Shown piece by piece: positions 16,731-25,265 of a stretch of DNA of 38,564 nt (within the stretch, counting starts at the first letter, position 1; each line of letters begins with the position of its first letter). The stretch is from an uncultured Prevotellaceae bacterium. Lineage in GTDB: Bacteria > Bacteroidota > Bacteroidia > Bacteroidales > Bacteroidaceae. Both the position numbers and the translations under genes were made by a program. The stretch covers positions 1 through 38,564 of the forward strand of contig CACZRN010000096.1 in NCBI GenBank assembly GCA_902783625.1. Direction: 5' to 3'. The notes beneath the pieces were generated by a model, which worked only from the letters and a program-made list of their open reading frames with translations, was not told the DNA's origin and made no database searches.

Positions 16731-16738
16731 TAATTTTG
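16731..16738 (+). promoter_or_regulatory. -7 element of the gltX promoter
   Basis: TAATTTTG followed by CG, 35 bases before the ATG at 16774, matches TAnnTTTG. The -33 box is not recognisable. On the other strand, TATTTTCG (16689-16696) is a near match that could serve the divergent HD gene. Confidence 0.5.
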
Positions 16739-16773
16739 CGGAAAATTATAATATTACATACATTTTTATCGTA

Positions 16774-18291
16774 ATGTCAGAGAGAAAAGTAAGGGTGCGT
16801 TTTGCGCCGAGTCCTACCGGAGCTCTTCATATTGGAGGAGTCCGCACAGCATTGTTTAATTATCTTTTTGCCCGTCAGCATGGTGGCGATTTGGTGTTCA
16901 GGATAGAGGATACCGATTCGAATCGCTTTGTTCCCGGAGCTGAGGAATATATAATCGAATCGTTCCGCTGGCTTGGAATTAAGTTCGACGAAGGTGTGTC
17001 GTTTGGCGGCAGCTACGGTCCCTATCGTCAGAGTGAGCGTCGCGAGATTTATAAGAAATATGTCCATCAGTTGCTTGACAGTGGTAATGCCTATATCGCT
17101 TTCGATACTCCCGAGGAGCTTGAAGCCAAGCGAGGCGAGATACAGAATTTCCAATATGATGCCCATACACGCCATCTCATGAAAAACTCGCTCACCATGA
17201 GCGCCGAAGAAGTGTCGGCACTCATAGCCGACGGACAGCAGTATGTAGTCCGCTTCAAGGTTGAGCCCGGGCAGGATGTGCATATCAACGATATGATTCG
17301 CGGCGAGGTGGTCATCAAGAGCGATATTGTCGACGATAAGGTGCTGTATAAGAGCGCCGACGAACTGCCGACATATCATCTTGCAAACATTGTCGATGAC
17401 CATTTGATGGAAATCTCTCATGTTATCCGCGGTGAGGAATGGCTTCCCTCGGCACCCCTTCATGTGCTGCTCTACCGGGCATTTGGTTGGGAGGACACTA
17501 TGCCTCGCTTTGCCCATCTGCCGCTGCTCTTGAAGCCAGAGGGCAAGGGTAAACTCTCGAAACGCGACGGCGATCGTCTCGGATTCCCTGTGTTCCCACT
17601 CGAATGGCACGATCCAAAGACTGGCGAGGTGAGCTCGGGATATCGTGAGAGCGGCTATTTCCCCGAGGCAGTTGTCAATTTCCTTGCACTATTGGGATGG
17701 AATCCAGGTACCGAACAGGAAATTTTCTCCCTCGACGAACTAGTAGATGCTTTCGACATATCACGCTGTTCAAAGGCAGGAGCGAAGTTCGATTATCAGA
17801 AAGGCATCTGGTTCAATCACGAGTATATCCTCCGCAAGAGCAATGAGGAGATTGCCGGACTGTTTGCTCCGATAGTTGCCAACAACGGTGTTGACGAGAG
17901 TATGGAGCGCATCACACAAGTGGTGGCTATGATGAAAGACCGTGTCAGTTTCGTCAAGGAGTTGTGGCCTCTCTGCTCATTCTTCTTCATTGCTCCGATG
18001 GAATACGACGAGAAGACTGTGAAGAAGCGCTGGAAGGAATATTCTGCGCAGCAGATGACCGAGTTGGCTGACGTGCTGGAAGGTATTGATGACTTTACCG
18101 TTGAGGGACAGGAACCCGTTGTCATGCAGTGGGTTGAGCAGAAAGACTACAAACTTGGCGATGTGATGAACGCTTTCCGCCTTGCATTGGTAGGAATAGG
18201 CAAAGGACCTGGCATGTTCGACATCTCCGCCTTCTTAGGAAAGGAAGAAACCCTGAAGCGTCTCCGCCGCGCTATAGAAGTGCTGAAATAA
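16774..18291 (+). CDS. gltX: Glutamyl-tRNA synthetase
   Basis: This enzyme charges tRNA-Glu with glutamate for translation. The start is placed at 16774 because the family begins close to [16 protein letters not shown]; the in-frame ATG at 16708 lies upstream of the promoter's -7 element. The HIGH motif is ALHIGG (H19 to G22) and the KMSKS motif appears as KLSKR (K260-R264), followed by DGD. The C-terminal part (about 330-505) is the anticodon-binding helical domain. Length 505 matches bacterial GluRS. waaA follows 44 bases downstream on the same strand and probably shares the transcript, which ends at 19627-19664. Confidence 0.97.
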   Translation: MSERKVRVRFAPSPTGALHIGGVRTALFNYLFARQHGGDLVFRIEDTDSNRFVPGAEEYIIESFRWLGIKFDEGVSFGGSYGPYRQSERREIYKKYVHQLLDSGNAYIAFDTPEELEAKRGEIQNFQYDAHTRHLMKNSLTMSAEEVSALIADGQQYVVRFKVEPGQDVHINDMIRGEVVIKSDIVDDKVLYKSADELPTYHLANIVDDHLMEISHVIRGEEWLPSAPLHVLLYRAFGWEDTMPRFAHLPLLLKPEGKGKLSKRDGDRLGFPVFPLEWHDPKTGEVSSGYRESGYFPEAVVNFLALLGWNPGTEQEIFSLDELVDAFDISRCSKAGAKFDYQKGIWFNHEYILRKSNEEIAGLFAPIVANNGVDESMERITQVVAMMKDRVSFVKELWPLCSFFFIAPMEYDEKTVKKRWKEYSAQQMTELADVLEGIDDFTVEGQEPVVMQWVEQKDYKLGDVMNAFRLALVGIGKGPGMFDISAFLGKEETLKRLRRAIEVLK

Positions 18292-18335
18292 TAGTTGATG
18301 CTGACGTTTACGTTAACCCCCAAAACAGAGTCATA

Positions 18336-19589
18336 GTGTATAATCTCAGTATCTATATCTACCTCATTGGCGTTGCCATTGCCAGTATTTTCAACAAGAA
18401 AGTGCGTAAGATGTGGCGTGGTGAGCGTCAGGCGATAAAAACGCTGAAGGCTAAGGTGGACCCTTCGGCTGAGTATGTATGGTTTCATGCTGCCTCGCTC
18501 GGAGAGTTCGAGCAGGGTAGGCCGCTCATAGAGCGCATCCGTGCCGAGCATCCGCAGTATAAGATTCTGCTTACGTTCTTCTCACCCTCGGGCTATGAAG
18601 TCAGGAAGAACTACAGCGGTGCCGACATCATCTGCTATCTGCCCCTCGATACCATTCGCAATGCTCGTCGCTTTCTGCGTGCCGTGCGCCCAGTGATGGC
18701 ATTCTTCATAAAGTACGAGTTCTGGTACAACTATCTCCACATCCTCCGTCATCGTGGTGTTCCGGTGTATAGCGTGTCGAGTATCTTCCGCCCCGATCAG
18801 GTCTTCTTCAAGTGGTATGGCCACCAATACGGTCATGTGCTGCGTTGTTTCACTCATTTCTATGTTCAGAATGAGCGCAGCAAATACCTGCTCTCAACGA
18901 TTGACATCCACAATGTCACGGTTGTCGGCGACACCCGTTTTGATCGTGTCCTTCAGATACGTCAGGCAGCGAAGCACCTGCCAATCGTCGATGCATTCCG
19001 AAATGGTACAACATCAGCCTCCCCATCACCCTCGGCATCACCGGTTAAAGTGTTTGTGGCAGGCTCCAGTTGGCCTCCCGACGAGGAGATATTTATCCGT
19101 TATTTCAATCATCACCGCGACTGGAAAATCATCATCGCGCCACATGTCATCGGTGACGATCATCTCCACCAGATACTCTCGAAGCTCGATCGTAAGACTG
19201 TGCGCTACACGCAGACTACTCCTGAGGAGGCTGCCGCTGCCGACTGTCTCATCATCGACTGCTTCGGGTTGCTCTCGTCGGTTTATCAGTATGGTGATGT
19301 GGCATATGTGGGTGGCGGCTTCGGTGTGGGCATACACAATGTTCTCGAGGCAGCCGTGTGGGGCATGCCTGTTATCTTCGGACCAAACAACAAGAAGTTT
19401 CAGGAGGCTCGCGAGCTGATGATTGCCGAGGGAGGTTTCCAGATTAACGACCTACAAGGTTTCCGCACGCTGATGAAGCGTTTCGGCAGCGATGCCGACT
19501 ATCTCTCCACGGCGGGGCGAAAGGCAGGCGATTATGTGGCGAGCCGCATAGGGGCAACAGATGCTATACTTGATAGTGTCAGTCTCTGA
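18336..19589 (+). CDS. waaA: 3-deoxy-D-manno-octulosonic acid (Kdo) transferase
   Basis: WaaA (KdtA) adds Kdo from CMP-Kdo to lipid A precursor at the inner membrane, the first step of lipopolysaccharide core assembly. It starts with GTG at 18336; the N-terminus YNLSIYIYLIGVAIASIFN is the membrane anchor typical of the family. Conserved stretches include WFHAASLGEFEQGRPLIE (about residues 48-65), FFIKYEFWYNYLHILRHRGV (about 130-149), the donor-site region RYTQTTPEE and the GGGFGVGIHNVLEAAVWGMP block (about 328-347), a GT30/GT-B signature. Length 417 is normal. A short Ser/Pro run near residues 228-236 (SASPSPSASP) is a minor oddity. It lies downstream of gltX. Confidence 0.95.
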   Translation: MYNLSIYIYLIGVAIASIFNKKVRKMWRGERQAIKTLKAKVDPSAEYVWFHAASLGEFEQGRPLIERIRAEHPQYKILLTFFSPSGYEVRKNYSGADIICYLPLDTIRNARRFLRAVRPVMAFFIKYEFWYNYLHILRHRGVPVYSVSSIFRPDQVFFKWYGHQYGHVLRCFTHFYVQNERSKYLLSTIDIHNVTVVGDTRFDRVLQIRQAAKHLPIVDAFRNGTTSASPSPSASPVKVFVAGSSWPPDEEIFIRYFNHHRDWKIIIAPHVIGDDHLHQILSKLDRKTVRYTQTTPEEAAAADCLIIDCFGLLSSVYQYGDVAYVGGGFGVGIHNVLEAAVWGMPVIFGPNNKKFQEARELMIAEGGFQINDLQGFRTLMKRFGSDADYLSTAGRKAGDYVASRIGATDAILDSVSL

Positions 19590-19626
19590 TGCACTATTCG
19601 ATGATTATTAATTAAACATATATGCG

Positions 19627-19664
19627 GGGACATCCTTTTGTTAGGGGGATGTCCCTGTTCTTTT
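19627..19664 (+). terminator. Terminator after waaA
   Basis: GGGACATCC (19627-19635) pairs perfectly with GGATGTCCC (19647-19655) and is followed by TGTTCTTTT. It ends the gltX-waaA transcript. Confidence 0.9.
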
Positions 19665-19717
19665 ATCGCAAAATAAATATTTCCCCTTGGTTGTTGCGGG
19701 GTTTGCTGTTTTTTATT

Positions 19718-19725
19718 TATTTTTG
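19718..19725 (+). promoter_or_regulatory. -7 element before the sialidase-like gene
   Basis: TATTTTTG followed by CAAGG matches TAnnTTTG and lies 29 bases before the ATG at 19755. Upstream, a TTG at 19694-19696 is 21 bases away and may serve as a weak -33 box. Confidence 0.5.
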
Positions 19726-19754
19726 CAAGGATTAAACTAAAAACCGTTTTTGCA

Positions 19755-20786
19755 ATGAGAAAAATTGTTGTACTGTTTCTATTTCTGTCGCTTGTCGTGC
19801 AACCATTATTGTCGAAAGAAAAGGCGCGGCGGATGAGCTACACTGTAGATTGTATATGGCGGAATGATGCTTATTGTGCTTTCACCTCTTTAATAAAATA
19901 TAAGGGCAGGTTTTACTGCTCGTTCCGCGAGGGTGAGAGTCATATTTTTGACAGTCGAGGCAATGCTGAAGGCCGCACACGCATTATTGCGTCGAAGGAC
20001 GGACGTCGATGGCGTAGTGTCTTTGTCGGTGGCCGCGAAGGTTACGACCTGCGTGACCCGAAGTTGTCGGTGACGCCCGACGGAAGGCTGATGGTAATCA
20101 TGGGTGGTAGCATATACCGCAATCGTGAGTTGAAAGGTATGGTACCGCATGTTGTCTTCAGTAGTGATGGTGAGCATTTTACCGAGCCCAGGCCAGTGGA
20201 GTTCGTTGATGGCGACGAGCACACGAGCGACTGGCTGTGGCGTATCACGTGGCATGATGGAGTCGGATATGTGGTCGGCTATGGCACAACACCTGCGGGT
20301 GAGCGCTTTTTGCGACTTTATTCAACCCGCGACGGTGTGCGATATGATAAGATTACCGACCTCGCTGTGCCTGATTTCCCCAACGAGACCACCGTGCGAT
20401 TCCTCCCCGATGGGCGCATGTCGATGATGGTGCGGCGCGATCAGGGTGACTGCCGAGGCTACTGGGGTGTGAGCAATGCGCCGTTCACCGAGTGGCAGTG
20501 GCGGAAGATGGACCTACGTTTAGGTGGTCCCGATTATATCGTCAGTGGTGACAGCATTATTGCTGCGTCGCGCAACTACTATCTGCCTCACTCTACGACC
20601 ACAGTGTATAAAGGTGATTTCGAGGGCAGACTCGATGAGAAGGTTGTGCTACCGTCGGGCGGCGACAATGCATATCCCGGTCTTATCATCGAGGGTAATG
20701 AGCTTTGGGTGAGCTACTATTCGCAGCATGAAGGCGGACGTCCCGCCATCTATCTGGCGCGCATACCGATGAGCATGTTGCAATAG
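19755..20786 (+). CDS. Secreted sialidase-like beta-propeller protein
   Basis: A 343-residue protein with a signal peptide (hydrophobic IVVLFLFLSLVVQPLLS, cleavage about residue 20). The rest shows repeated four-stranded blades with Asp-box motifs (S-x-D-x-G-x-x-W): ASKDGRRWRSV (about residues 78-88), SSDGEHFTEP (about 136-145) and a degenerate STRDGVRYDK. FYCSFREGESH near the start resembles the substrate-loop arginine area of the sialidase superfamily. It could be an exo-alpha-sialidase (GH33) or another BNR-repeat glycosidase; I cannot confirm the full catalytic set (Arg triad, Asp, Tyr/Glu) by eye, and it is shorter than usual GH33. Its neighbour downstream is an unknown exported protein 84 bases away, possibly in the same transcript. 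Confidence 0.78.
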   Translation: MRKIVVLFLFLSLVVQPLLSKEKARRMSYTVDCIWRNDAYCAFTSLIKYKGRFYCSFREGESHIFDSRGNAEGRTRIIASKDGRRWRSVFVGGREGYDLRDPKLSVTPDGRLMVIMGGSIYRNRELKGMVPHVVFSSDGEHFTEPRPVEFVDGDEHTSDWLWRITWHDGVGYVVGYGTTPAGERFLRLYSTRDGVRYDKITDLAVPDFPNETTVRFLPDGRMSMMVRRDQGDCRGYWGVSNAPFTEWQWRKMDLRLGGPDYIVSGDSIIAASRNYYLPHSTTTVYKGDFEGRLDEKVVLPSGGDNAYPGLIIEGNELWVSYYSQHEGGRPAIYLARIPMSMLQ

Positions 20787-20870
20787 GCGCCCGTAGTCAG
20801 TTGTGACAAAGCACGGAAAGAAAGTAACAGCACCGTAAGACAACAATCAAATATACAAACAGATACGGAT

Positions 20871-21725
20871 ATGAAAATTAATTTTAGAATCATCATTGTG
20901 ACACTGCTGTCGTCGTTGTCGTTCCTGACAGTGCATGCTCAGACCGACGACATGGATGCCGACTTCATCGAGGCAGTGAAGAAATATCTGAAGGCCGCGC
21001 CAAATAGCCTCGGCAACCAGAAAGAGCAGCTGCTGAAAGTGTTTACGGAGCTGAACAAATCGATTGCTCCCGAGCTCGACGACGACAACTCGCAGCAGTA
21101 TGTGGAGGAATATCTGGGCGAGCAGTTCGTGAGTGATGTCGCCGAGCGACTGCTTGCCAAAGGGCTGAACGGACTCGTATCGACCGACGATCTGAAAAAG
21201 CTCACCGAGGCTTTGCAGAGCCCCGAAGGCAAAGACCTGCAGCAGAAGGCGACGAAGATGAACAGCATCACGTCGGCAGCATGGGAGGACTTCGGCAAGA
21301 TGGTGGTGATGCAACTGATGTCGGGCAAGACACCCGAGCCGCTCGAACAGAACAGTGAGATACCCGAAAGCTACACCACTCTGTTCAAACAATATTATGC
21401 CAAGTCGGGATTGGGTTCTCTCTCATCGAATATGATGCAGGGGCTGACGTCGCTGCTCAGCAACTTCGGCGCTGCCAGCATGGTGGAGAAGCTCGACAAA
21501 TACTTCAGCTCAAACCTGCCCACACTTTATCTCAATTCGATGTATAACATCATGGACGAAGGCAACCTGCGCTTTGCCATTAAACTGGCCGATATGCCTG
21601 CATATAAAAACGTGGTGGATGCATCGAGCAACATGATGAAGAATCTGCCGCAGACGGGCATGACCATCATGCAGTCCTACCTCGACTGGCTGCGCGACAA
21701 GGGCGTGAAGGCAGCGACGGAATAA
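20871..21725 (+). CDS. Exported helical protein of unknown function (DUF2059-like)
   Basis: This 284-residue protein has a clear signal peptide (MKINFRIIIVTLLSSLSFLT, cleavage about residue 24, VHAQ). The mature part is almost wholly alpha-helical and acidic (TDDMDADFIEAVKKYLKAAP). The pattern of two helical halves, the first with KYLKAA and QSPEGKDLQQKATKM, recalls the DUF2059 family of periplasmic proteins, where a segment of the type 'F-x-S-P-x-G' precedes helices; this match is from memory and tentative. No lipobox, membrane segment or catalytic motif is visible. It lies between the sialidase-like gene and mdh, with a probable terminator after it. Confidence 0.75.
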   Translation: MKINFRIIIVTLLSSLSFLTVHAQTDDMDADFIEAVKKYLKAAPNSLGNQKEQLLKVFTELNKSIAPELDDDNSQQYVEEYLGEQFVSDVAERLLAKGLNGLVSTDDLKKLTEALQSPEGKDLQQKATKMNSITSAAWEDFGKMVVMQLMSGKTPEPLEQNSEIPESYTTLFKQYYAKSGLGSLSSNMMQGLTSLLSNFGAASMVEKLDKYFSSNLPTLYLNSMYNIMDEGNLRFAIKLADMPAYKNVVDASSNMMKNLPQTGMTIMQSYLDWLRDKGVKAATE

Positions 21726-21736
21726 AGTGAGAACAA

Positions 21737-21778
21737 GCCTTTTTGCAAACTCCACATTGCAAGGCAACCGTTTTTTAT
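21737..21778 (+). terminator. Probable terminator before mdh
   Basis: GCC-TTT-TTGCAA at 21739-21750 can pair with TTGCAA-GGC (21758-21766) with a bulge of three bases, followed by CAACCG and TTTTTT. The bulge makes it weaker than the other terminators here. Confidence 0.45.
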
Positions 21779-21843
21779 AAAAATATAACATTTCAGCAAC
21801 TAAATTAGGCTATTTCTGATGTCTTGCTTCGGACAGAATTTAG

Positions 21844-21851
21844 TATCTTTG
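21844..21851 (+). promoter_or_regulatory. -7 element of the mdh promoter
   Basis: TATCTTTG followed by CAGC, a good TAnnTTTG match, lies 42 bases before the mdh ATG. A TTG at 21824-21826 gives a slightly short spacing of 17 bases. Confidence 0.6.
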
Positions 21852-21893
21852 CAGCGCAAAAGTGAATACGACAAATACTAAAAATAAAAAACA

Positions 21894-22886
21894 ATGGCAT
21901 TCTTAACAAACGACAAACTTACAATCGTCGGCGCAGCCGGAATGATTGGTTCAAACATGGTACAGACAGCCCTGACAATGGGACTGACTAACGACATTTG
22001 TCTCTACGACGTTTTCTCGCCCGAAGGTGTGGCTGAGGAAATGCGCCAGAGTGGCTTTGGCGATGTGAAAATCACCGCCACTACCGATGCTGCTGAGGCT
22101 TTCACAGGAGCTAAGTACATCATCTCTTCAGGTGGTGCACCACGTAAGGAAGGCATGACACGCGAAGACCTGCTTAAGGGTAACTGCGAGATTGCCGAAG
22201 GTCTGGGAAAGAACATCAAGCAGTATTGCCCCGATGTTAAGCACGTGGTTATCATCTTCAACCCTGCCGACCTGACAGGACTGGTAACCCTGCTCTATTC
22301 TGGACTGAAGCCTGGTCAGGTGACCACACTCGCTGCTCTCGACACCACTCGTCTGCAGAGTGCACTGGCAAAGAAGTTCGGTGTTATGCAGAGCGAAATC
22401 ACAGGATGCGCCACATACGGCGGACACGGTGAGCAGATGGCAGTATTCGGCAGCCATGTCAAGATCGACGGCCGCAAACTGACCGACATCATCGGCACAC
22501 CGGAATTCCCTGTCGAGGAGTGGGAGCAGATGAAGACAGACGTCACACAGGGCGGTGCAGCCATCATCAAGCTGCGTGGCCGTAGCTCGTTCCAGAGCCC
22601 CGCATACCTCTCAGTAGAGATGATTCGCTCGGTCATGGGCGGAGAGCCTTTCCGCTTCCCAGTGGGAACATACGTAAAGACCGACAAGTACAACCACATC
22701 ATGATGGCAATGAAGACAACTCTCGACACCACGGGAGCACACTTCGAGGTGCCGCAGGGCACTGCCGAGGAGAACGCAAAGCTCGACCAGAGTTATGAGC
22801 ACCTCTGCAAGATGCGTGATGAGCTTGTTACTTTGAACATTGTGCCGGAGATCTCGAAGTGGAGCGAGATAAATCCAAACTTGTAA
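21894..22886 (+). CDS. mdh: Malate dehydrogenase (NAD-dependent)
   Basis: Malate dehydrogenase interconverts malate and oxaloacetate; in fermentative Bacteroidales it runs towards malate on the way to fumarate and succinate. The Rossmann NAD motif VGAAGMIGSN (residues 12-21) and the catalytic His in YGGHGEQM (H178) are visible, as is the substrate arginine context GGAPRKEGMTREDLL (about 81-95). Length 330 is usual for the Bacteroidales form, which groups with lactate/malate dehydrogenases. The C-terminus LNIVPEISKWSEINPNL matters because a diverged copy of it recurs at 24940-25002, after the GH127 gene. A terminator follows at 22956. Confidence 0.96.
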   Translation: MAFLTNDKLTIVGAAGMIGSNMVQTALTMGLTNDICLYDVFSPEGVAEEMRQSGFGDVKITATTDAAEAFTGAKYIISSGGAPRKEGMTREDLLKGNCEIAEGLGKNIKQYCPDVKHVVIIFNPADLTGLVTLLYSGLKPGQVTTLAALDTTRLQSALAKKFGVMQSEITGCATYGGHGEQMAVFGSHVKIDGRKLTDIIGTPEFPVEEWEQMKTDVTQGGAAIIKLRGRSSFQSPAYLSVEMIRSVMGGEPFRFPVGTYVKTDKYNHIMMAMKTTLDTTGAHFEVPQGTAEENAKLDQSYEHLCKMRDELVTLNIVPEISKWSEINPNL

Positions 22887-22955
22887 TAAGCGATTTTAAA
22901 CTAAAATCTGTTTTCGATTTGTTGGTACTGACTGGTGTCGGCATATCGAGGAATT

Positions 22956-22990
22956 AATCGGAGTGTGAGAAATACTCCGGTTATTTTTTT
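22956..22990 (+). terminator. Terminator after mdh
   Basis: AATCGGAGT (22956-22964) pairs with ACTCCGGTT (22974-22982), one G-T pair, followed by ATTTTTTT. The T tract runs straight into the -33 box of the next promoter. Confidence 0.85.
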
Positions 22991-23018
22991 GTCGTTTTAG
23001 TCATTTGTGCTACCTTTG
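22988..23018 (+). promoter_or_regulatory. Promoter of the GH127 gene
   Basis: TTTG at 22988-22991, exactly 19 bases, then TACCTTTG at 23011-23018: an excellent match to the Bacteroidota consensus. The -33 TTTG overlaps the T tract of the mdh terminator. The start codon is 36 bases downstream. Confidence 0.75.
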
Positions 23019-23053
23019 TGAGACAAATAAGTTATTTATTCTGAGTCTTTACT

Positions 23054-24943
23054 ATGAAAAAGTATTATTCTGCTATGAGAAACGATTTGTCAAGGTTATC
23101 CCTTCTGTTTTTTTCGTTAATATTCTCCTGTGTTACGAGCGTTTCGGCCTCAAGTCCACGCGACCGCTTTATCCTTAAAGGAGCGATGGGCGAGCGGTAT
23201 AACAAATGCCTTAACGAATGGCTTCTCCATGCTCCCTACGACAATCCTGGGATGTTGGAACTATACTCTCTGCGCAACGCTGAGCACGAGACAATCGTGC
23301 CGTGGTATGGTGAGTTCTCGGGCAAGTATCTCACGAGTGCGGCACTTGCCTACGCCATGATGCCCGACCAGCGACTGAAGAAAGTGATAGAATATGTCGT
23401 TGACGGACTCGCCAAGGTGCAGGACAGTGACGGATATCTCGGTGTGTGGCCCGATGCGAAGAAGTTTGTTGGCATCGCTCCTGGGCATGGGAAGACATGG
23501 GATGTATGGGCTCATTATCACAATATGCTGGGCCTATATTATTGGTACAAGATTTCCGGAAGCAAGAAAGCCCTTAAAGTTCTTGTGCGTGCCGCCGATT
23601 GTATATACAACTATTACTACGTAGGCCACCGCTTGTTTGATGAGCAAAAGGATGGCACCGATGCTGCCGTGGGCCACATCTTCGCCCTCCTCTATGATAT
23701 GACAGGTGATGAGCGTTATCATGACATGATAAATCTCACCTACGACTCGTTCGCCTCGCCGCAGGGTGGAAACTATTTTAAGGAAGGCCTCCGCACCACT
23801 CCTTTCTACAAGATGCCCCGCCATCGCTGGGAATGTCTGCACGCCATCCAGACCATCTCTGAATATTGCCGCATAACTGGCGATCGTCAGCAGCTCATCT
23901 CTATCGCCAATATATGGCGTGTGATGGCTCGCGACGACCGTCACAACACTGGCGGGTTCTGTTCGGGCGAAGCGGCGCAGGGCGATCCTTACGATTTGCG
24001 TGCCATCGAGACATGCTGTACGATTGCGTGGATGGCGCTGGGCACCGATTTCCTGTGGTTGGGAAAGGACAGCCGCGTGGCCGACGAACTCGAGCTGTCG
24101 CTATGGAACGGATTCCTCGGAGCACAGCTGTTGAACGACAAGGTGTTCACATATAACACCCCAATGCTGGGACATAAGATTCCCAGCACCACCGACATCG
24201 CCTTTCAGAAGATATCCAAGAGCCCCGATCTTAACTGTTGTTCGGTGAATGCTCCTCGCGGATTCGGCATGATAGGGCAGTGGGGAGCGCGCGCCACCGA
24301 CGAGGCTGTCACCGTGAACTACTACGGCGAATCGGACATCACGCTTCACACGCCATCGGGAAAGAGTATCGGCATCGTGCAGACGGGAGCCTATCCATTT
24401 GACGGCGACATACAGTTGAAGTTCTCTGTGAAGGGTGCTTACAATGGTAAACTGCGTCTTCGTATCCCGTTCTGGTCGCGACACACGGAGGTGATACACA
24501 ACGGCAAGCCGCTCGGCAACGTGCGCTATGCCGAATACCTTGAGATTGAGAGCCTTAAGAACGGCGATGTGGTGACGATACATTTCGATATGACGCCCCA
24601 CTACTGGCACGGCGGCAGCGACCTCGCTGGCAAGTCGTCGATATATCAGGGACCTATTTTGCTTACCCTCGACCAGCATTACGATGCTCAGGGCTATGAG
24701 AATATGCCGATGTTGAACCTCTCGCGGCTCACTCTCACACCCAGCGAAGCGCGTTCAGAATCTTCTCCGAAGCCATACCTGCTGCTCACCGCCACTGATG
24801 CCGACGGCAACTGTCTTACGCTCTGCGACTTTGCAAGCGCCGGACAAACGGGCTCTGCTTATACCACATGGCTGCCCGTAGCTGGCAACCAGACCCCGGC
24901 GCGTGAGATACAGCCATGGGGCGACAGAAGCGTGAATAACTAG
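23054..24943 (+). CDS. Secreted GH127-type beta-L-arabinofuranosidase
   Basis: GH127 enzymes remove terminal beta-L-arabinofuranose from plant glycans using a cysteine nucleophile held by zinc. The protein (629 residues) has a signal peptide (LSLLFFSLIFSCVTSVSAS, cleavage about residue 32; a Cys at 26 makes a lipoprotein possible but the lipobox is poor). The (alpha/alpha)6 barrel follows, with QDSDGYLG (123-130). The four zinc ligands known from HypBA1 (Glu, Cys, Cys, Cys) fit E319 and C321 in AIETCC and C395-C396 in DLNCCSVNAPRG. C-terminal beta domains end in LCDFASAGQTGSAYTTWLPV. The TAG stop lies inside sequence homologous to the end of mdh, so the last few residues may be derived from the insertion junction. 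It has its own promoter. Confidence 0.9.
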   Translation: MKKYYSAMRNDLSRLSLLFFSLIFSCVTSVSASSPRDRFILKGAMGERYNKCLNEWLLHAPYDNPGMLELYSLRNAEHETIVPWYGEFSGKYLTSAALAYAMMPDQRLKKVIEYVVDGLAKVQDSDGYLGVWPDAKKFVGIAPGHGKTWDVWAHYHNMLGLYYWYKISGSKKALKVLVRAADCIYNYYYVGHRLFDEQKDGTDAAVGHIFALLYDMTGDERYHDMINLTYDSFASPQGGNYFKEGLRTTPFYKMPRHRWECLHAIQTISEYCRITGDRQQLISIANIWRVMARDDRHNTGGFCSGEAAQGDPYDLRAIETCCTIAWMALGTDFLWLGKDSRVADELELSLWNGFLGAQLLNDKVFTYNTPMLGHKIPSTTDIAFQKISKSPDLNCCSVNAPRGFGMIGQWGARATDEAVTVNYYGESDITLHTPSGKSIGIVQTGAYPFDGDIQLKFSVKGAYNGKLRLRIPFWSRHTEVIHNGKPLGNVRYAEYLEIESLKNGDVVTIHFDMTPHYWHGGSDLAGKSSIYQGPILLTLDQHYDAQGYENMPMLNLSRLTLTPSEARSESSPKPYLLLTATDADGNCLTLCDFASAGQTGSAYTTWLPVAGNQTPAREIQPWGDRSVNN

Positions 24944-25002
24944 TTGTTTTGAACATCGTTCCAGAACTTTCGAAGTGGAGTGAAATCAATCCAAACCTCT
25001 AA
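24940..25002 (+). pseudogene. Detached copy of the last 20 codons of mdh
   Basis: In the frame starting at 24940 the sequence reads LVVLNIVPELSKWSEINPNL and then TAA. The intact mdh (22824-22886) ends LVTLNIVPEISKWSEINPNL: 18 of 20 residues agree, while 14 of 63 bases differ, mostly at third codon positions. This is therefore a true, diverged mdh 3' end and not chance. There is no start codon, and a stop lies just upstream in frame. It overlaps the GH127 stop by four bases and is followed 36 bases later by its own terminator, as expected of the end of a real mdh gene. Confidence 0.92.
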
Positions 25003-25038
25003 TTGTATTAGACATTTAGTTAAATAATTAACATATAG

Positions 25039-25080
25039 AAACCCTGCTTGGCATTACAATGTCTGGCAGAGTTTTTCCTT
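25039..25080 (+). terminator. Terminator behind the mdh remnant
   Basis: AAAC-C-CTGC-TT-GGCATT (25039-25055) pairs with AATGTC-TG-GCAG-A-GTTT (25058-25074), with small internal mismatches, followed by TTCCTTTTCCC. It now ends the GH127 transcript but looks like the old mdh terminator. Confidence 0.75.
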
Positions 25081-25180
25081 TTCCCAGTTTCAGAGGCTCA
25101 AAGCGTTGACTTATATATGTTTCATGCTGTGGTTAATGGGCTCTTTATTGTCGGTTCAAGGCCCGTTTATTTAAAATAAT

Positions 25181-25209
25181 AGAGCCATGTACTGCGGGTA
25201 TATGGCTCT
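25181..25209. terminator. Hairpin between GH127 region and the lipoprotein gene
   Basis: AGAGCCAT (25181-25188) and ATGGCTCT (25202-25209) form a perfect 8-bp stem with a 13-base loop. Read on the minus strand it is followed by ATTATTTTAAATAAA, so it may be a weak terminator for the lipoprotein gene ending at 25266. Nothing else is supported in 25081-25265. Confidence 0.45.
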
Positions 25210-25265
25210 TGTGTTAAGATAAATAATTGACTTATTAATTGATTAACGTTATTGTGGGCGCGGTA

